Shown here in pieces: positions 56,873-64,000 of a DNA stretch of 64,000 nt (its first letter is position 1; the number at the start of each line of letters is the position of its first letter). The notes beneath the pieces were generated by a model, which saw only the letters and a list, made by a program, of their open reading frames with translations, made no database searches and was not told the DNA's origin. A program made the position numbers and the translations under genes. Source of the stretch: Ferrigenium kumadai (GTDB lineage Bacteria > Pseudomonadota > Gammaproteobacteria > Burkholderiales > Gallionellaceae); the NCBI RefSeq assembly GCF_018324385.1, contig NZ_AP019536.1, positions 1,302,001-1,366,000 of the forward strand, given 5' to 3'.

Positions 56873-59434
56873 TTACAGCCAGCGCATCATACCCAACTCG
56901 AACGGATGGGTCTGAAGCTCATGATAGGGATAGGCACGGATGCGGTATTCCAGTTTTCCGCACTGTTCCGGCACGATCTCCAGCGCGAACACGTCCTCGC
57001 CCGCATCCGTCGTCGTGCCGGTGGATTCGAAACGGTAGCGGCGCAGTTGCTGCAACCGTTCCCGTTTGGTTTGCAAGCCCAGCAGCATTTCCACGACCAC
57101 GTCGCCGGGCTTCAGACCGTTGAGCTTGATGCCGACTTCGAAACGCAGGCCTTCGCCGTAGTTGATCTCATTGCGTTCGCTGTCCAGGCGGCGCAATGTG
57201 ACGCCTGTCCATGCATGGCGGACTCGCGCTTTCCATTCGGCAACGGCGTGCGAATTTTCGTACTGGTTCTGTTTGAACAGCCGATGCTGCTGGCTGGCCG
57301 GCAGGTAACACTTGGCGAGATATTCGCCCACCATGCGCTTGGAGTTGAAGCGCGGCATGATGGACGCCATCGAATGCTTGGCCATTTTCACCCATCCCTG
57401 CGAGAAACCCATCTTGCTGTGCTCGTAGTACAGCGGCACGACCTGGTCCTGCAGCAATTCGTAGAGGGTGCGCATCTCTTCGCGCGTGCGCGCCTCCTCG
57501 CTCAGCGATTCCGACAGCGGCTTGATCGCCCAGCCGTTCTTGCCGTCGTAGCTCTCGCCCCACCAGCCGTCCAGCACAGACAGGTTGATGGTGCCGTTGA
57601 TCCCCGCCTTCATGCCGGAAGTGCCGCTCGCCTCCAGCGGATACAGCGGATTGTTCAGCCACACGTCCACGCCGGAGACCAGCTTGCGCGACAGCGCGAG
57701 GTCGTACCCTTCCACCAGCAGGATCTTGCCGATGAACTCCGGCATCTTGGATATCTGGGTGATGCGGCGTATCAGATCCTGCCCCGGAATGTCCGCCGGA
57801 TGCGCCTTGCCTGCGAAGATGAACACCGCCGGGCGTTCCGGGTCGTTGAGGATTTCGCGCAGCCAGTCGAGGTCGCCGAACAGCATGGTTGCGCGCTTGT
57901 AGGTGGCGAAGCGGCGCGCAAAGCCGATGGTGAGAATATTGGGATTCTCCGGATTGACGTACTTGAGCAGGCGGTCCAGGTGCGCCTCGGAACCATGGTT
58001 GCGGAAGTGCTGCGCGCTGATGCGCTCGCGAACCATGTTCAGCATCTTTGCCTTCAACGACTGGCGCACACTCCAGAACAGGTGATCGGGGATGCGCTCG
58101 ACGTCCTCCCAGAATTCCACGTCGTTCATGCGCACGCTCCACTCCAGGCCGAGGTGGCGCTCGAGCACCTCGATCCACTCCGTCGCCAGGAAAGTCGGCG
58201 CATGCACGCCGTTGGTGACGTAAGTCATCGGATTTTCCTTGTGCTCGATCTCCGGCCACATGTCGCCGCAGATGTTCGCTGACACATCGCCGTGGATACG
58301 CGACACGCCGTTGTGGAAACGGGTACCGCGAAGGGCCAGCGCCGTCATGTTGAAGTCCGGGCTATCCTTGGTGCGCCCCAGCGCCAGGAATTCGTCGCGG
58401 CTCAGCTTGAGTTCCGGGTAGTAGTGCTCGAAATAGGCCTGCACCATGCCTTCGTTGAAATGGTCGTGCCCGGCCGGTACCGGGGTATGCGTGGTGAAGA
58501 TGGTGTTGACCGCTACGCATTCGAGCGAGGAGTCAAAATCCAGACCTTCGTTGACGATCTTCTGGCGGATCCGTTCCACCACCAGAAATGCCGCATGCCC
58601 CTCGTTGATGTGCCACACGGTCGGCTTCAAGCCGAGCTCCTGCAGGGCACGCACGCCGCCGATGCCGAGCACGATCTCCTGCTCGATGCGCATCACCTTG
58701 TCGCCGCCATACAGGCGGTGGGTGATATCGCGGTCATGCGGGCTGTTGCTTTCCAGGTCGGTGTCCAGCAGATAAAGCGTGATGTGCCCGACCTTGGCCT
58801 GCCATATCTTGAGGTTGAGCTTGCGCCCCGGCAGGTCCACCACGGTATAGGCCTCGGAGCCGTCCGCGCGTTTGGCCGGAATGATGGGTAGATCCTCGAA
58901 ATGGGAATCGCTGTTGGTGGCGATCTGGTTGCCGTCGCCGTCGATGGTCTGATGGAAATAACCCTGGCGGTACAGCAGGCCGACGCCGATGAACGGCAAA
59001 CGCAGATCGCTCGCCGCCTTGCAATGGTCGCCAGCCAGAATGCCCAAGCCACCGGAGTAGATCGGGAAGCTCTCATGGAAACCGAATTCGGCACAGAAGT
59101 AAGCCACCAGGTCGCCATTGTGCAGCCAGTTCGAACCGCCAGCCGGCTGGCGATAAGCATGGTAGGTGTCGTAATCCGCCAGTACGCGATTGAAATTGGC
59201 GATGAACACCTGATCTTCCGCCGCATCCGCTAAACGCTGCTCGTCCACGCGTTTCAAAAACGCCTTCGGACTTTGTCCCGTAGCCTTCCACAGACCGGGG
59301 TGCAAGCGCGCAAACAGCGCGCGGGTCGGGCGATCCCAGCTGTACCACAGATTGTTGGCGAGTTCTTCGAGGCGGGCCAAGCGGGCAGGAACCTTGGGCC
59401 GGACTTGCAAAACATAGGAAGTGCTTTTTTCCAT
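56873..59434 (-). CDS. glgP: Glycogen/alpha-glucan phosphorylase (GT35)
   Basis: A 853-residue PLP enzyme releasing glucose-1-phosphate from glucan ends. The N-terminal ARLARLEELANNLWYSWD is the DUF3417 extension of the archaeal/actinobacterial-type phosphorylase. FCAEFGFHESFPIYSGGLGILAGDH and VWHINEGHAAFL follow, and EASGTSGMKAGINGT holds the PLP-binding lysine. It differs from the classical E. coli GlgP group and matches the group lacking the usual allosteric regions. The frame opens at TTG 59440, but ATG 59434 with GGTGA upstream is preferred. It would complement GlgA for breakdown. Confidence 0.94.
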   Translation of the reverse strand: MEKSTSYVLQVRPKVPARLARLEELANNLWYSWDRPTRALFARLHPGLWKATGQSPKAFLKRVDEQRLADAAEDQVFIANFNRVLADYDTYHAYRQPAGGSNWLHNGDLVAYFCAEFGFHESFPIYSGGLGILAGDHCKAASDLRLPFIGVGLLYRQGYFHQTIDGDGNQIATNSDSHFEDLPIIPAKRADGSEAYTVVDLPGRKLNLKIWQAKVGHITLYLLDTDLESNSPHDRDITHRLYGGDKVMRIEQEIVLGIGGVRALQELGLKPTVWHINEGHAAFLVVERIRQKIVNEGLDFDSSLECVAVNTIFTTHTPVPAGHDHFNEGMVQAYFEHYYPELKLSRDEFLALGRTKDSPDFNMTALALRGTRFHNGVSRIHGDVSANICGDMWPEIEHKENPMTYVTNGVHAPTFLATEWIEVLERHLGLEWSVRMNDVEFWEDVERIPDHLFWSVRQSLKAKMLNMVRERISAQHFRNHGSEAHLDRLLKYVNPENPNILTIGFARRFATYKRATMLFGDLDWLREILNDPERPAVFIFAGKAHPADIPGQDLIRRITQISKMPEFIGKILLVEGYDLALSRKLVSGVDVWLNNPLYPLEASGTSGMKAGINGTINLSVLDGWWGESYDGKNGWAIKPLSESLSEEARTREEMRTLYELLQDQVVPLYYEHSKMGFSQGWVKMAKHSMASIMPRFNSKRMVGEYLAKCYLPASQQHRLFKQNQYENSHAVAEWKARVRHAWTGVTLRRLDSERNEINYGEGLRFEVGIKLNGLKPGDVVVEMLLGLQTKRERLQQLRRYRFESTGTTTDAGEDVFALEIVPEQCGKLEYRIRAYPYHELQTHPFELGMMRWL

Positions 59435-59487
59435 GATCAAATCACCCAGTCAAAGAAATCGAAATGGTGTTGGCGCCAGAGCGCGGA

Positions 59488-60492
59488 TTATAGCGCAGGC
59501 TTTTCAATTGCCGCCGCCCTCAAGGCCGCCCCATACAGCGCTGCGCGGTCGTTCAGGATCACTTGCACCGGCATGGCCTCCAGCAACGGACGCATCCGGC
59601 CTTTGTCGAGGAAGGCATCGAGGAACCCGCCCTCCTGCAACAGCGGCAATATCTTCGGCGCGACCCCCCCGCCCAGGTACAGGCCGCCGCGGCTCATCAC
59701 CTTGAGCGCGAGATTGCCTGCTTCCGCGCCATACAGGCGCACGAACCAGTCCAGCGCTTCACGACAGATGTCGTCGCGACCGGACAGTGCCGCCTGCGAG
59801 ATGGCCGCAGCCGCATCATCGCTTTCCATCTGTTCGGCCAGCCATTGCGGCACGGTAGCTTGACGATAGAGTGAGAGAAATTCATACAGAGTGACCAAGC
59901 CCATACCGGAGACCACGCGTTCCCAGCTGACGTGGCTGTATCGCTGCTGAAGATGGCGCAACAATGCGACATCCATCTCGTTGGACGGGCTGAAGCTGGA
60001 GTGCCCGCCTTCTGTGGCGAAGGGCCGATGACCCTCCCCGTCCCAATACAAGCCTGCTTCGCCCAAGCCCGTTCCAGCCGCGATCACGGCGGCATTGCCG
60101 CAGGCATCCGGTGCGCCGGATTGCAGAGTCAGCAGGTCTTCCGCACCGAGCGCAGGCAGCCCACAGGCTGTCGCTTCCAGATCGTTGAGCAAAGTGCAGC
60201 GTGCAAAGCTGAAGCGTTCCTGCAAGGCATCGGCATCGATGTGCCAGGGCAGATTCGTGGTTCTTGCCTCCCTGCCCTGCACCGGCCCGGCGATGCCGAA
60301 TGCCGCATGGTCAGTCCTCTCGACCCCATAAAGAAATTCGCCCAGGAGAATGTCGAAACCGGCGTAATCGCGGCTCGAATAAATGGCTTCGCATTCGATG
60401 CTCAGATGTGCGCCGCTGATATCGACGACAGCGAGACGCGTCTTGGTAGCGCCGATGTCACCGCTCAATACTCTGACAGATGTCGATTGCAT
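59488..60492 (-). CDS. glk: Glucokinase
   Basis: A 334-residue ROK-distant, Glk-family kinase phosphorylating glucose to glucose-6-phosphate. The phosphate-binding GDIGATKTRLAV near residue 11, FGIAGPV, LLNDLEA, AAGTGLGEAGL and EGGHSSF are diagnostic. Start ATG 60492 (MQSTSVRVLSGDIG) gives normal length; a 21-codon N-terminal extension to 60555 is possible but unlikely. It heads the leftward glk-glgP-glgA group. Confidence 0.95.
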   Translation of the reverse strand: MQSTSVRVLSGDIGATKTRLAVVDISGAHLSIECEAIYSSRDYAGFDILLGEFLYGVERTDHAAFGIAGPVQGREARTTNLPWHIDADALQERFSFARCTLLNDLEATACGLPALGAEDLLTLQSGAPDACGNAAVIAAGTGLGEAGLYWDGEGHRPFATEGGHSSFSPSNEMDVALLRHLQQRYSHVSWERVVSGMGLVTLYEFLSLYRQATVPQWLAEQMESDDAAAAISQAALSGRDDICREALDWFVRLYGAEAGNLALKVMSRGGLYLGGGVAPKILPLLQEGGFLDAFLDKGRMRPLLEAMPVQVILNDRAALYGAALRAAAIEKPAL

Positions 60493-60742
60493 GTTAGGTG
60501 TGCTGTCTCCGGTTGCCAAGGTGGCGAGTCGAACTCGCATCTTTCCCGAGTGCATTGGATTCTAACAGCTTGGAACCGGAAACCGGTATGAGGGCATCAC
60601 CGCACCAGATTGCTATAGGTAATGAATAAATACAGCAAATCTGGTATTAATACGCTTGGATAAGGCTGCTACATTTGCAATCACCTATGCCAGTAGAACA
60701 GCCATCCTTTATCACTACTGGCCACGCATAGAGGGAGACAGC
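60493..60742. other. glk/pilin divergent intergenic region
   Basis: A 250-bp gap holding the promoters of the leftward glk group and rightward pilus operon. A tRNA-like 3' fragment at 60511-60580 was judged not to be a gene. No sigma-54 -24/-12 element with correct spacing was found, although TTTGCA at 60672 is present. No small gene was recognised. Confidence 0.45.
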
Positions 60743-61189
60743 ATGAATATGACATGTAATGAAACTCCTGCAAGCGGGCGACTCCAGCGAGGTTTCACCT
60801 TGATCGAACTGATGGTCACTGTGGCCATCATTGGCATACTGGCTGCCATAGCCTATCCCTCCTATGTGCAATACACCGTCAAGTCGAATCGCGCCGCGGC
60901 CGAAAGCTTCATCATGGGCGTGGCCAACAAGCAGGAGCAATATATGCTGAATGCGCGCCAATATGCGACGACCCTGGCATCGCTTGGCGTTGCCGTTCCT
61001 GCAGATGTTTCCAGAAACTACACCATTACCGAGCCCATCCCCGTCACGGCCATCCCGCCCGGCTATACCATTACCGCTGTCCCGACTGGCAATCAGGCGG
61101 CCAACGACACCAAGTGTGGGAGTATCAGCATCGATCAGGCGGGAACAAAGGGTGTGAGCGGCACCGGCACTGTGGCGGTGTGCTGGTAA
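60743..61189 (+). CDS. Type IV pilin (PilE/PilA-like)
   Basis: A 148-residue prepilin. The leader ends LQRG, cleaved before FTLIELMVTVAIIGILAAIAYPSY, whose Glu5 is retained. A C-terminal disulphide pair (TKCGSI and VAVCW) closes the D-region. Start ATG 60743 has GGAG nearby; the frame is open earlier to 60656. It is first in an operon with minor pilins and could be the major or a PilE-type minor pilin. Confidence 0.92.
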   Translation: MNMTCNETPASGRLQRGFTLIELMVTVAIIGILAAIAYPSYVQYTVKSNRAAAESFIMGVANKQEQYMLNARQYATTLASLGVAVPADVSRNYTITEPIPVTAIPPGYTITAVPTGNQAANDTKCGSISIDQAGTKGVSGTGTVAVCW

Positions 61190-61195
61190 CCGATC

Positions 61196-61729
61196 ATGAA
61201 GCCAGATTCCTTGTTCTTGTACGTTGCAGCGCAAAGGGCAAGATTGCCTGGCTTTACTCTGGTCGAGTTGCTCGTCACCATCGCCGTTGTCGCCATACTC
61301 GCATCGATTGCGACTCCTTCATACCGTGCGTTCGTGGCCGGACAGCGGATCAAGACAGCGTCATTCGATATCATGTCCGCACTGACCCTGGCTCGCAGCG
61401 AGGCAATCAAGCGTGCCGCCCCGGTAACGGTCGCCCCAGCAGGCGGCGCATGGACAAACGGCTGGTCAGTGACGGCGCCTGACGGCACCATCCTGAATCA
61501 ACAAAGCGCGCTATCCGGCCTGTCCATCACCTGCAAGTCAGGCTCTCCCAGTTCTACCGTTGCCTGCCCGGCAGGCGGCCTCGCCTATGCAGGCAACGGA
61601 CGTCTCACTGCTGCCACTGCCGCCGAGGTACCTTCCTTCGAGATCGGCAGCACTTCGAGCACTGCCGTGCGATGTATCAGCATCGACCTCAGCGGACGAC
61701 CGAACAGCAAAGTGGGAGCCTGCCCATGA
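61196..61729 (+). CDS. fimT: Pseudopilin FimT/GspH
   Basis: A 177-residue prepilin-like protein with leader ending RLPG before FTLVELLVTIAVVAILASIA. The GspH/FimT-type pattern MSALTLARSEAIKR follows, and a C-terminal Cys pair (VACP, GACP). It lies 6 bp after the pilin gene. Minor pilins of this type prime pilus assembly. Confidence 0.9.
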   Translation: MKPDSLFLYVAAQRARLPGFTLVELLVTIAVVAILASIATPSYRAFVAGQRIKTASFDIMSALTLARSEAIKRAAPVTVAPAGGAWTNGWSVTAPDGTILNQQSALSGLSITCKSGSPSSTVACPAGGLAYAGNGRLTAATAAEVPSFEIGSTSSTAVRCISIDLSGRPNSKVGACP

Positions 61730-62295
61730 ACAGCTCCCGCGATGTCCTGTTCAAACAGTCCGGCGCCAGCATGATCGAAGTGCTGGTGACACTCATCATC
61801 CTGCTGGTGGGCTTGTTAGGGCTGGCCGGACTGATGATGCAATCCCAACGCTCCGAGATGGAGTCCTACCAACGTGTGCAGGCGCTTGTCCTGCTGCAGG
61901 ACATGGTCGGGCGCATCAACGCCAACCGCACAAATGTCGCAAGTTACACAATCACGAACATAGGCGACCCGGCCGATGGGCAACCTGCCGCTGCCGATTG
62001 CGCAGCCAGTGCCACCATCGCTGCGCGCGACCTGTGCGAATGGAGCAATGCCCTGAAAGGTGCAAGCGAACAACAAGCGGGATTGGGCTCTGCCGGAACC
62101 CTGGTGGGGGGGCGGGGCTGCATTACTTACGATGCTGCCACCAGCATCGCTGTGATCAGCGTGGCCTGGCAAGGACTGGGAGACAGCGCCCCCCCTCCTG
62201 CCAGCCTGAGTTGCGGGGCGGGGCTGTATGGCAGCGAAGCCATGCGGCGCGTAGTGAGCCTGCCCGTAAGATTTGCCACTCTGACCGCGCCATGA
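61726..62295 (+). CDS. pilV: Type IV pilus minor pilin PilV
   Basis: A 189-residue protein beginning with a prepilin leader and GASMIEVLVTLIILLVGLLGL, typical of PilV (SMIEVLV), with leader cleavage after Gly. Start ATG 61726 overlaps the fimT stop by 4 bp. It primes pilus assembly together with FimT/PilW/PilX. Confidence 0.92.
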   Translation: MNSSRDVLFKQSGASMIEVLVTLIILLVGLLGLAGLMMQSQRSEMESYQRVQALVLLQDMVGRINANRTNVASYTITNIGDPADGQPAAADCAASATIAARDLCEWSNALKGASEQQAGLGSAGTLVGGRGCITYDAATSIAVISVAWQGLGDSAPPPASLSCGAGLYGSEAMRRVVSLPVRFATLTAP

Positions 62296-63284
62296 TGAAC
62301 TTCCCCCACAAACTGGATAACTCTTCTGCACCAGCGCCACAGTCTGGTTTTTCGCTGGTGGAACTGATGGTCGCGCTCACCATCGGACTGATCCTGCTGG
62401 CCGGGATCACGACTCTGATCGTACGGCAGAGCAGCTCGCGTACTGAACTGGAAAAAACCAGCCGGCAAATCGAGAACGGCCGTTATGCCATGGAGATATT
62501 GCGTAACGACATCAAACTCGCAGGATATTACGGTGAATACTCTCCCCCACTCACCACCTCCTACGCGGTGCCTGCCGATCCTTGTGACATCACTGCAGCC
62601 AACCAAGGCTGGGATTCCGGCACCCAAGGGGTTCCTGTGCCCGTCTATGGCTATACCGGGGCCGCCACAACTCCAAGCTGTGTAACCAATCGCCTGGCAG
62701 GAACATCGATTCTGGTCGTGCGGCGGACGGCTACACCCGCCATCGCTGCAGGTGGTGCCGTTGCGGGAACCACCTATCTCCAGGTATCCCGGTGCAATAC
62801 GGATACCTCCGCATTCGCATTTGGAACGAGCGGGTTCAATTTGAAACAAAAAGACTGCGCCACCCTGGCCCCGTTGCACAAATACATCGTTCGTCTCTAT
62901 TACATCAGCAGCTGCAGCGTTTGCACCGGCAGCGCAGACACCGTCCCCACCCTGAAAATGGTGGAATTCATCGATGGCGCCCAAACTACCATTCCGCTGG
63001 TAGAAGGCATCGAAGACATGCAATTCGATTACGGCGTCGCAGCATCGTCGACCAGCGGCTCTCCAGCCACCTATACCACGACTCCAACCGTTGACGACTG
63101 GGGGAATGTCATGGCGATCCGCGTCAATCTGCTGGTGCGAAACAACGACCCGACCGCCGGTTACACGGACACCAAAACCTACGCCTTGGGCGGAGCGGGG
63201 ACGGTTACGCCAGGCGGGCCATACATGCGCCATGTCTACAGCCAGGTGGTGCGCCTCGTCAATCCCAGCGGGCGGAGGGAATAG
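62292..63284 (+). CDS. pilW: Type IV pilus minor pilin PilW
   Basis: A 330-residue prepilin-like protein with leader ending QSG before FSLVELMVALTIGLILLAGI. The conserved ENGRYAMEILRNDIKLAGYYGEY region is the PilW hallmark, and the rest is beta-rich with cysteines (CSVCTG). Start ATG 62292 overlaps the pilV stop; the frame is open further upstream, which is only overlap with pilV and fimT. Confidence 0.93.
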   Translation: MMNFPHKLDNSSAPAPQSGFSLVELMVALTIGLILLAGITTLIVRQSSSRTELEKTSRQIENGRYAMEILRNDIKLAGYYGEYSPPLTTSYAVPADPCDITAANQGWDSGTQGVPVPVYGYTGAATTPSCVTNRLAGTSILVVRRTATPAIAAGGAVAGTTYLQVSRCNTDTSAFAFGTSGFNLKQKDCATLAPLHKYIVRLYYISSCSVCTGSADTVPTLKMVEFIDGAQTTIPLVEGIEDMQFDYGVAASSTSGSPATYTTTPTVDDWGNVMAIRVNLLVRNNDPTAGYTDTKTYALGGAGTVTPGGPYMRHVYSQVVRLVNPSGRRE

Positions 63285-63286
63285 CC

Positions 63287-63826
63287 ATGAACACCAGGAA
63301 CAAACAGCGCGCACAAACCCTGATCGTGGGGCTGGTCATGCTGGTGGTGTTGACCCTGCTGGTCATGTCTGCCCTTCGCGCAAGCAACGTCAACACGCGC
63401 ATCGCCGGCAATACGCAGATGCAGGAAGAGACGGCGACCGCTGCAGAAAATGCGACCGAGCAGGTGATCAGCACCAACTTCACCACCAATCCCGTCTCGC
63501 AAGTCATCGCAGTGGACATCAACAACGACGGCACTTCCGATTACACGGCCAACGTACCGGAGCCGAGATGTACTGGCTCCCTGGCGGTTACGAATACCCA
63601 GCTCAATCCTGCCAATCCCGCCGACGTTCCCTGTATCAGCAGCGCCACGGCCAAACAGACGGGGCTGATGGTCTCGGGAGTGGCATCGGCTGGCACAGGG
63701 CCGTCCTGGTGTTATCTGCAGCAATGGGAAGTTCAGGCGCAAGTAACCGACAACCGCACCGGAGCGAATGCCACCAGCACCCAGGGGGTATCCATGCGCG
63801 TTCCGGTTGGAACGGAATGCCCTTGA
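63287..63826 (+). CDS. pilX: Type IV pilus minor pilin PilX
   Basis: A 179-residue protein with a PilX-type start: basic NTRNKQR then TLIVGLVMLVVLTLLVMSALRAS, with no classical prepilin Glu, and MQEETATAAENATEQ, the PilX helix. The two bases after pilW's stop lead straight into this start. It completes the pilVWX set before pilY1. Confidence 0.9.
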   Translation: MNTRNKQRAQTLIVGLVMLVVLTLLVMSALRASNVNTRIAGNTQMQEETATAAENATEQVISTNFTTNPVSQVIAVDINNDGTSDYTANVPEPRCTGSLAVTNTQLNPANPADVPCISSATAKQTGLMVSGVASAGTGPSWCYLQQWEVQAQVTDNRTGANATSTQGVSMRVPVGTECP

Positions 63827-63845
63827 TTAAAGCGGAGAGTTCATC

Positions 63846-64000
63846 ATGAATCAGATACGGCTCATTCTAAGCGGCATGTTGGCTGCCTTGCTCGGATATT
63901 CAATTCCGTGCGACGCAGAAGACATCGATATCTACAGCGGCCTGGGCATCCTTGGCAACGTGCCCAACGTGCTGCTTGTGCTGGACAACGCCGCCAATTT
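63846..64000 (+). CDS. pilY1: PilY1, type IV pilus tip/assembly protein (5' end only)
   Basis: The first 51 codons are present; the gene continues beyond the window. After a signal peptide (LILSGMLAALLGYSIPCDA) the sequence GNVPNVLLVLDNAANF is the conserved beginning of the PilY1 N-terminal domain. The ribosome site is GGAGAG before ATG 63846. Position after pilX supports the call. Confidence 0.9.
   Translation, partial: MNQIRLILSGMLAALLGYSIPCDAEDIDIYSGLGILGNVPNVLLVLDNAAN

Noticed and set aside
56774-58282. 502-codon plus-strand frame over glgA/glgP
   Set aside because: Antisense to two recognised glycogen enzymes with no independent start signals.
60511-60580. tRNA-Leu-like 3' fragment on the minus strand between glk and the pilin gene
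   Set aside because: The minus strand has a T-arm-like GCGAGTTCGACTCGC and an end resembling CCTTGGC plus A. But there is no 5' acceptor half, no anticodon stem and no CCA, so it is either a decayed attachment remnant or chance.

Overview
The window reads as a GC-rich betaproteobacterial chromosome. The gene set (cellulose bcs operons of the BcsQ/E/F/G type, surE-pcm-nlpD, rlmJ, uvrC-pgsA followed by tRNAs, a classical glycogen cluster, type IV pilus minor pilins) and the protein sequences look most like the Gallionellaceae/Nitrosomonadales. That family-level placement is an inference from protein style, not a database result. No insertion sequence, phage or CRISPR array was seen.

Layout. 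1-13.7 kb: a cellulose locus. bcsR-Q-A-B-C run leftward (bcsC is cut by the window edge), bcsE-F-G run rightward from a shared intergenic region, and bcsZ lies convergent to bcsG. The BcsC here carries two POTRA-like domains in front of its TPR repeats. 14.0-17.4 kb: surE, pcm, nlpD and a radical SAM gene, without rpoS, then a small gene of unknown function. 17.5-19.0 kb: a membrane PAS-EAL protein whose EAL metal site is degenerate. 19.2-27.2 kb: a collinear housekeeping run: rep, rlmJ, an EF-hand-like membrane protein of unknown function, family 5 uracil-DNA glycosylase, uvrC and pgsA, then tRNA-Pro, tRNA-Arg and tRNA-His with a promoter in front and a terminator behind. 27.7-32.6 kb: a three-gene unit of TonB-dependent receptor, periplasmic ABC-type binding protein and hybrid histidine kinase. 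32.6-33.4 kb: an EEP-family hydrolase.

At 33,505-33,532, in an AT-rich gap, lies a very good match to the XerCD dif site, so this window probably spans the replication terminus. Octamers matching the E. coli FtsK-orienting sequence found by eye point toward this site from both sides.

33.8-60.5 kb: glycogen and alpha-glucan metabolism (malQ, a GH57 enzyme, glgC, glgB, pgi, glgA, glgP, glk). This is interrupted by a cyclic-nucleotide-binding/EAL protein and by an 11 kb two-partner secretion operon (TpsB transporter, double FecR-domain protein, SapC-family protein and a ~2,490-residue TpsA exoprotein). The exoprotein has 18 or more FG-GAP-like repeats followed by YDG/MBG-type domains. 60.7-64.0 kb: a type IV pilus operon (pilin, fimT/gspH, pilV, pilW, pilX and the start of pilY1).

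Together the genes describe a surface- and biofilm-oriented cell: cellulose with probable phosphoethanolamine decoration, a large secreted adhesin, type IV pili, several c-di-GMP-linked proteins (BcsA PilZ, BcsE, two EAL proteins) and glycogen storage. The strongest candidates for something not well described are the POTRA-BcsC fusion, the TpsB-FecR-SapC-TpsA operon with its repeat exoprotein, and the TonB receptor/binding protein/hybrid kinase unit.
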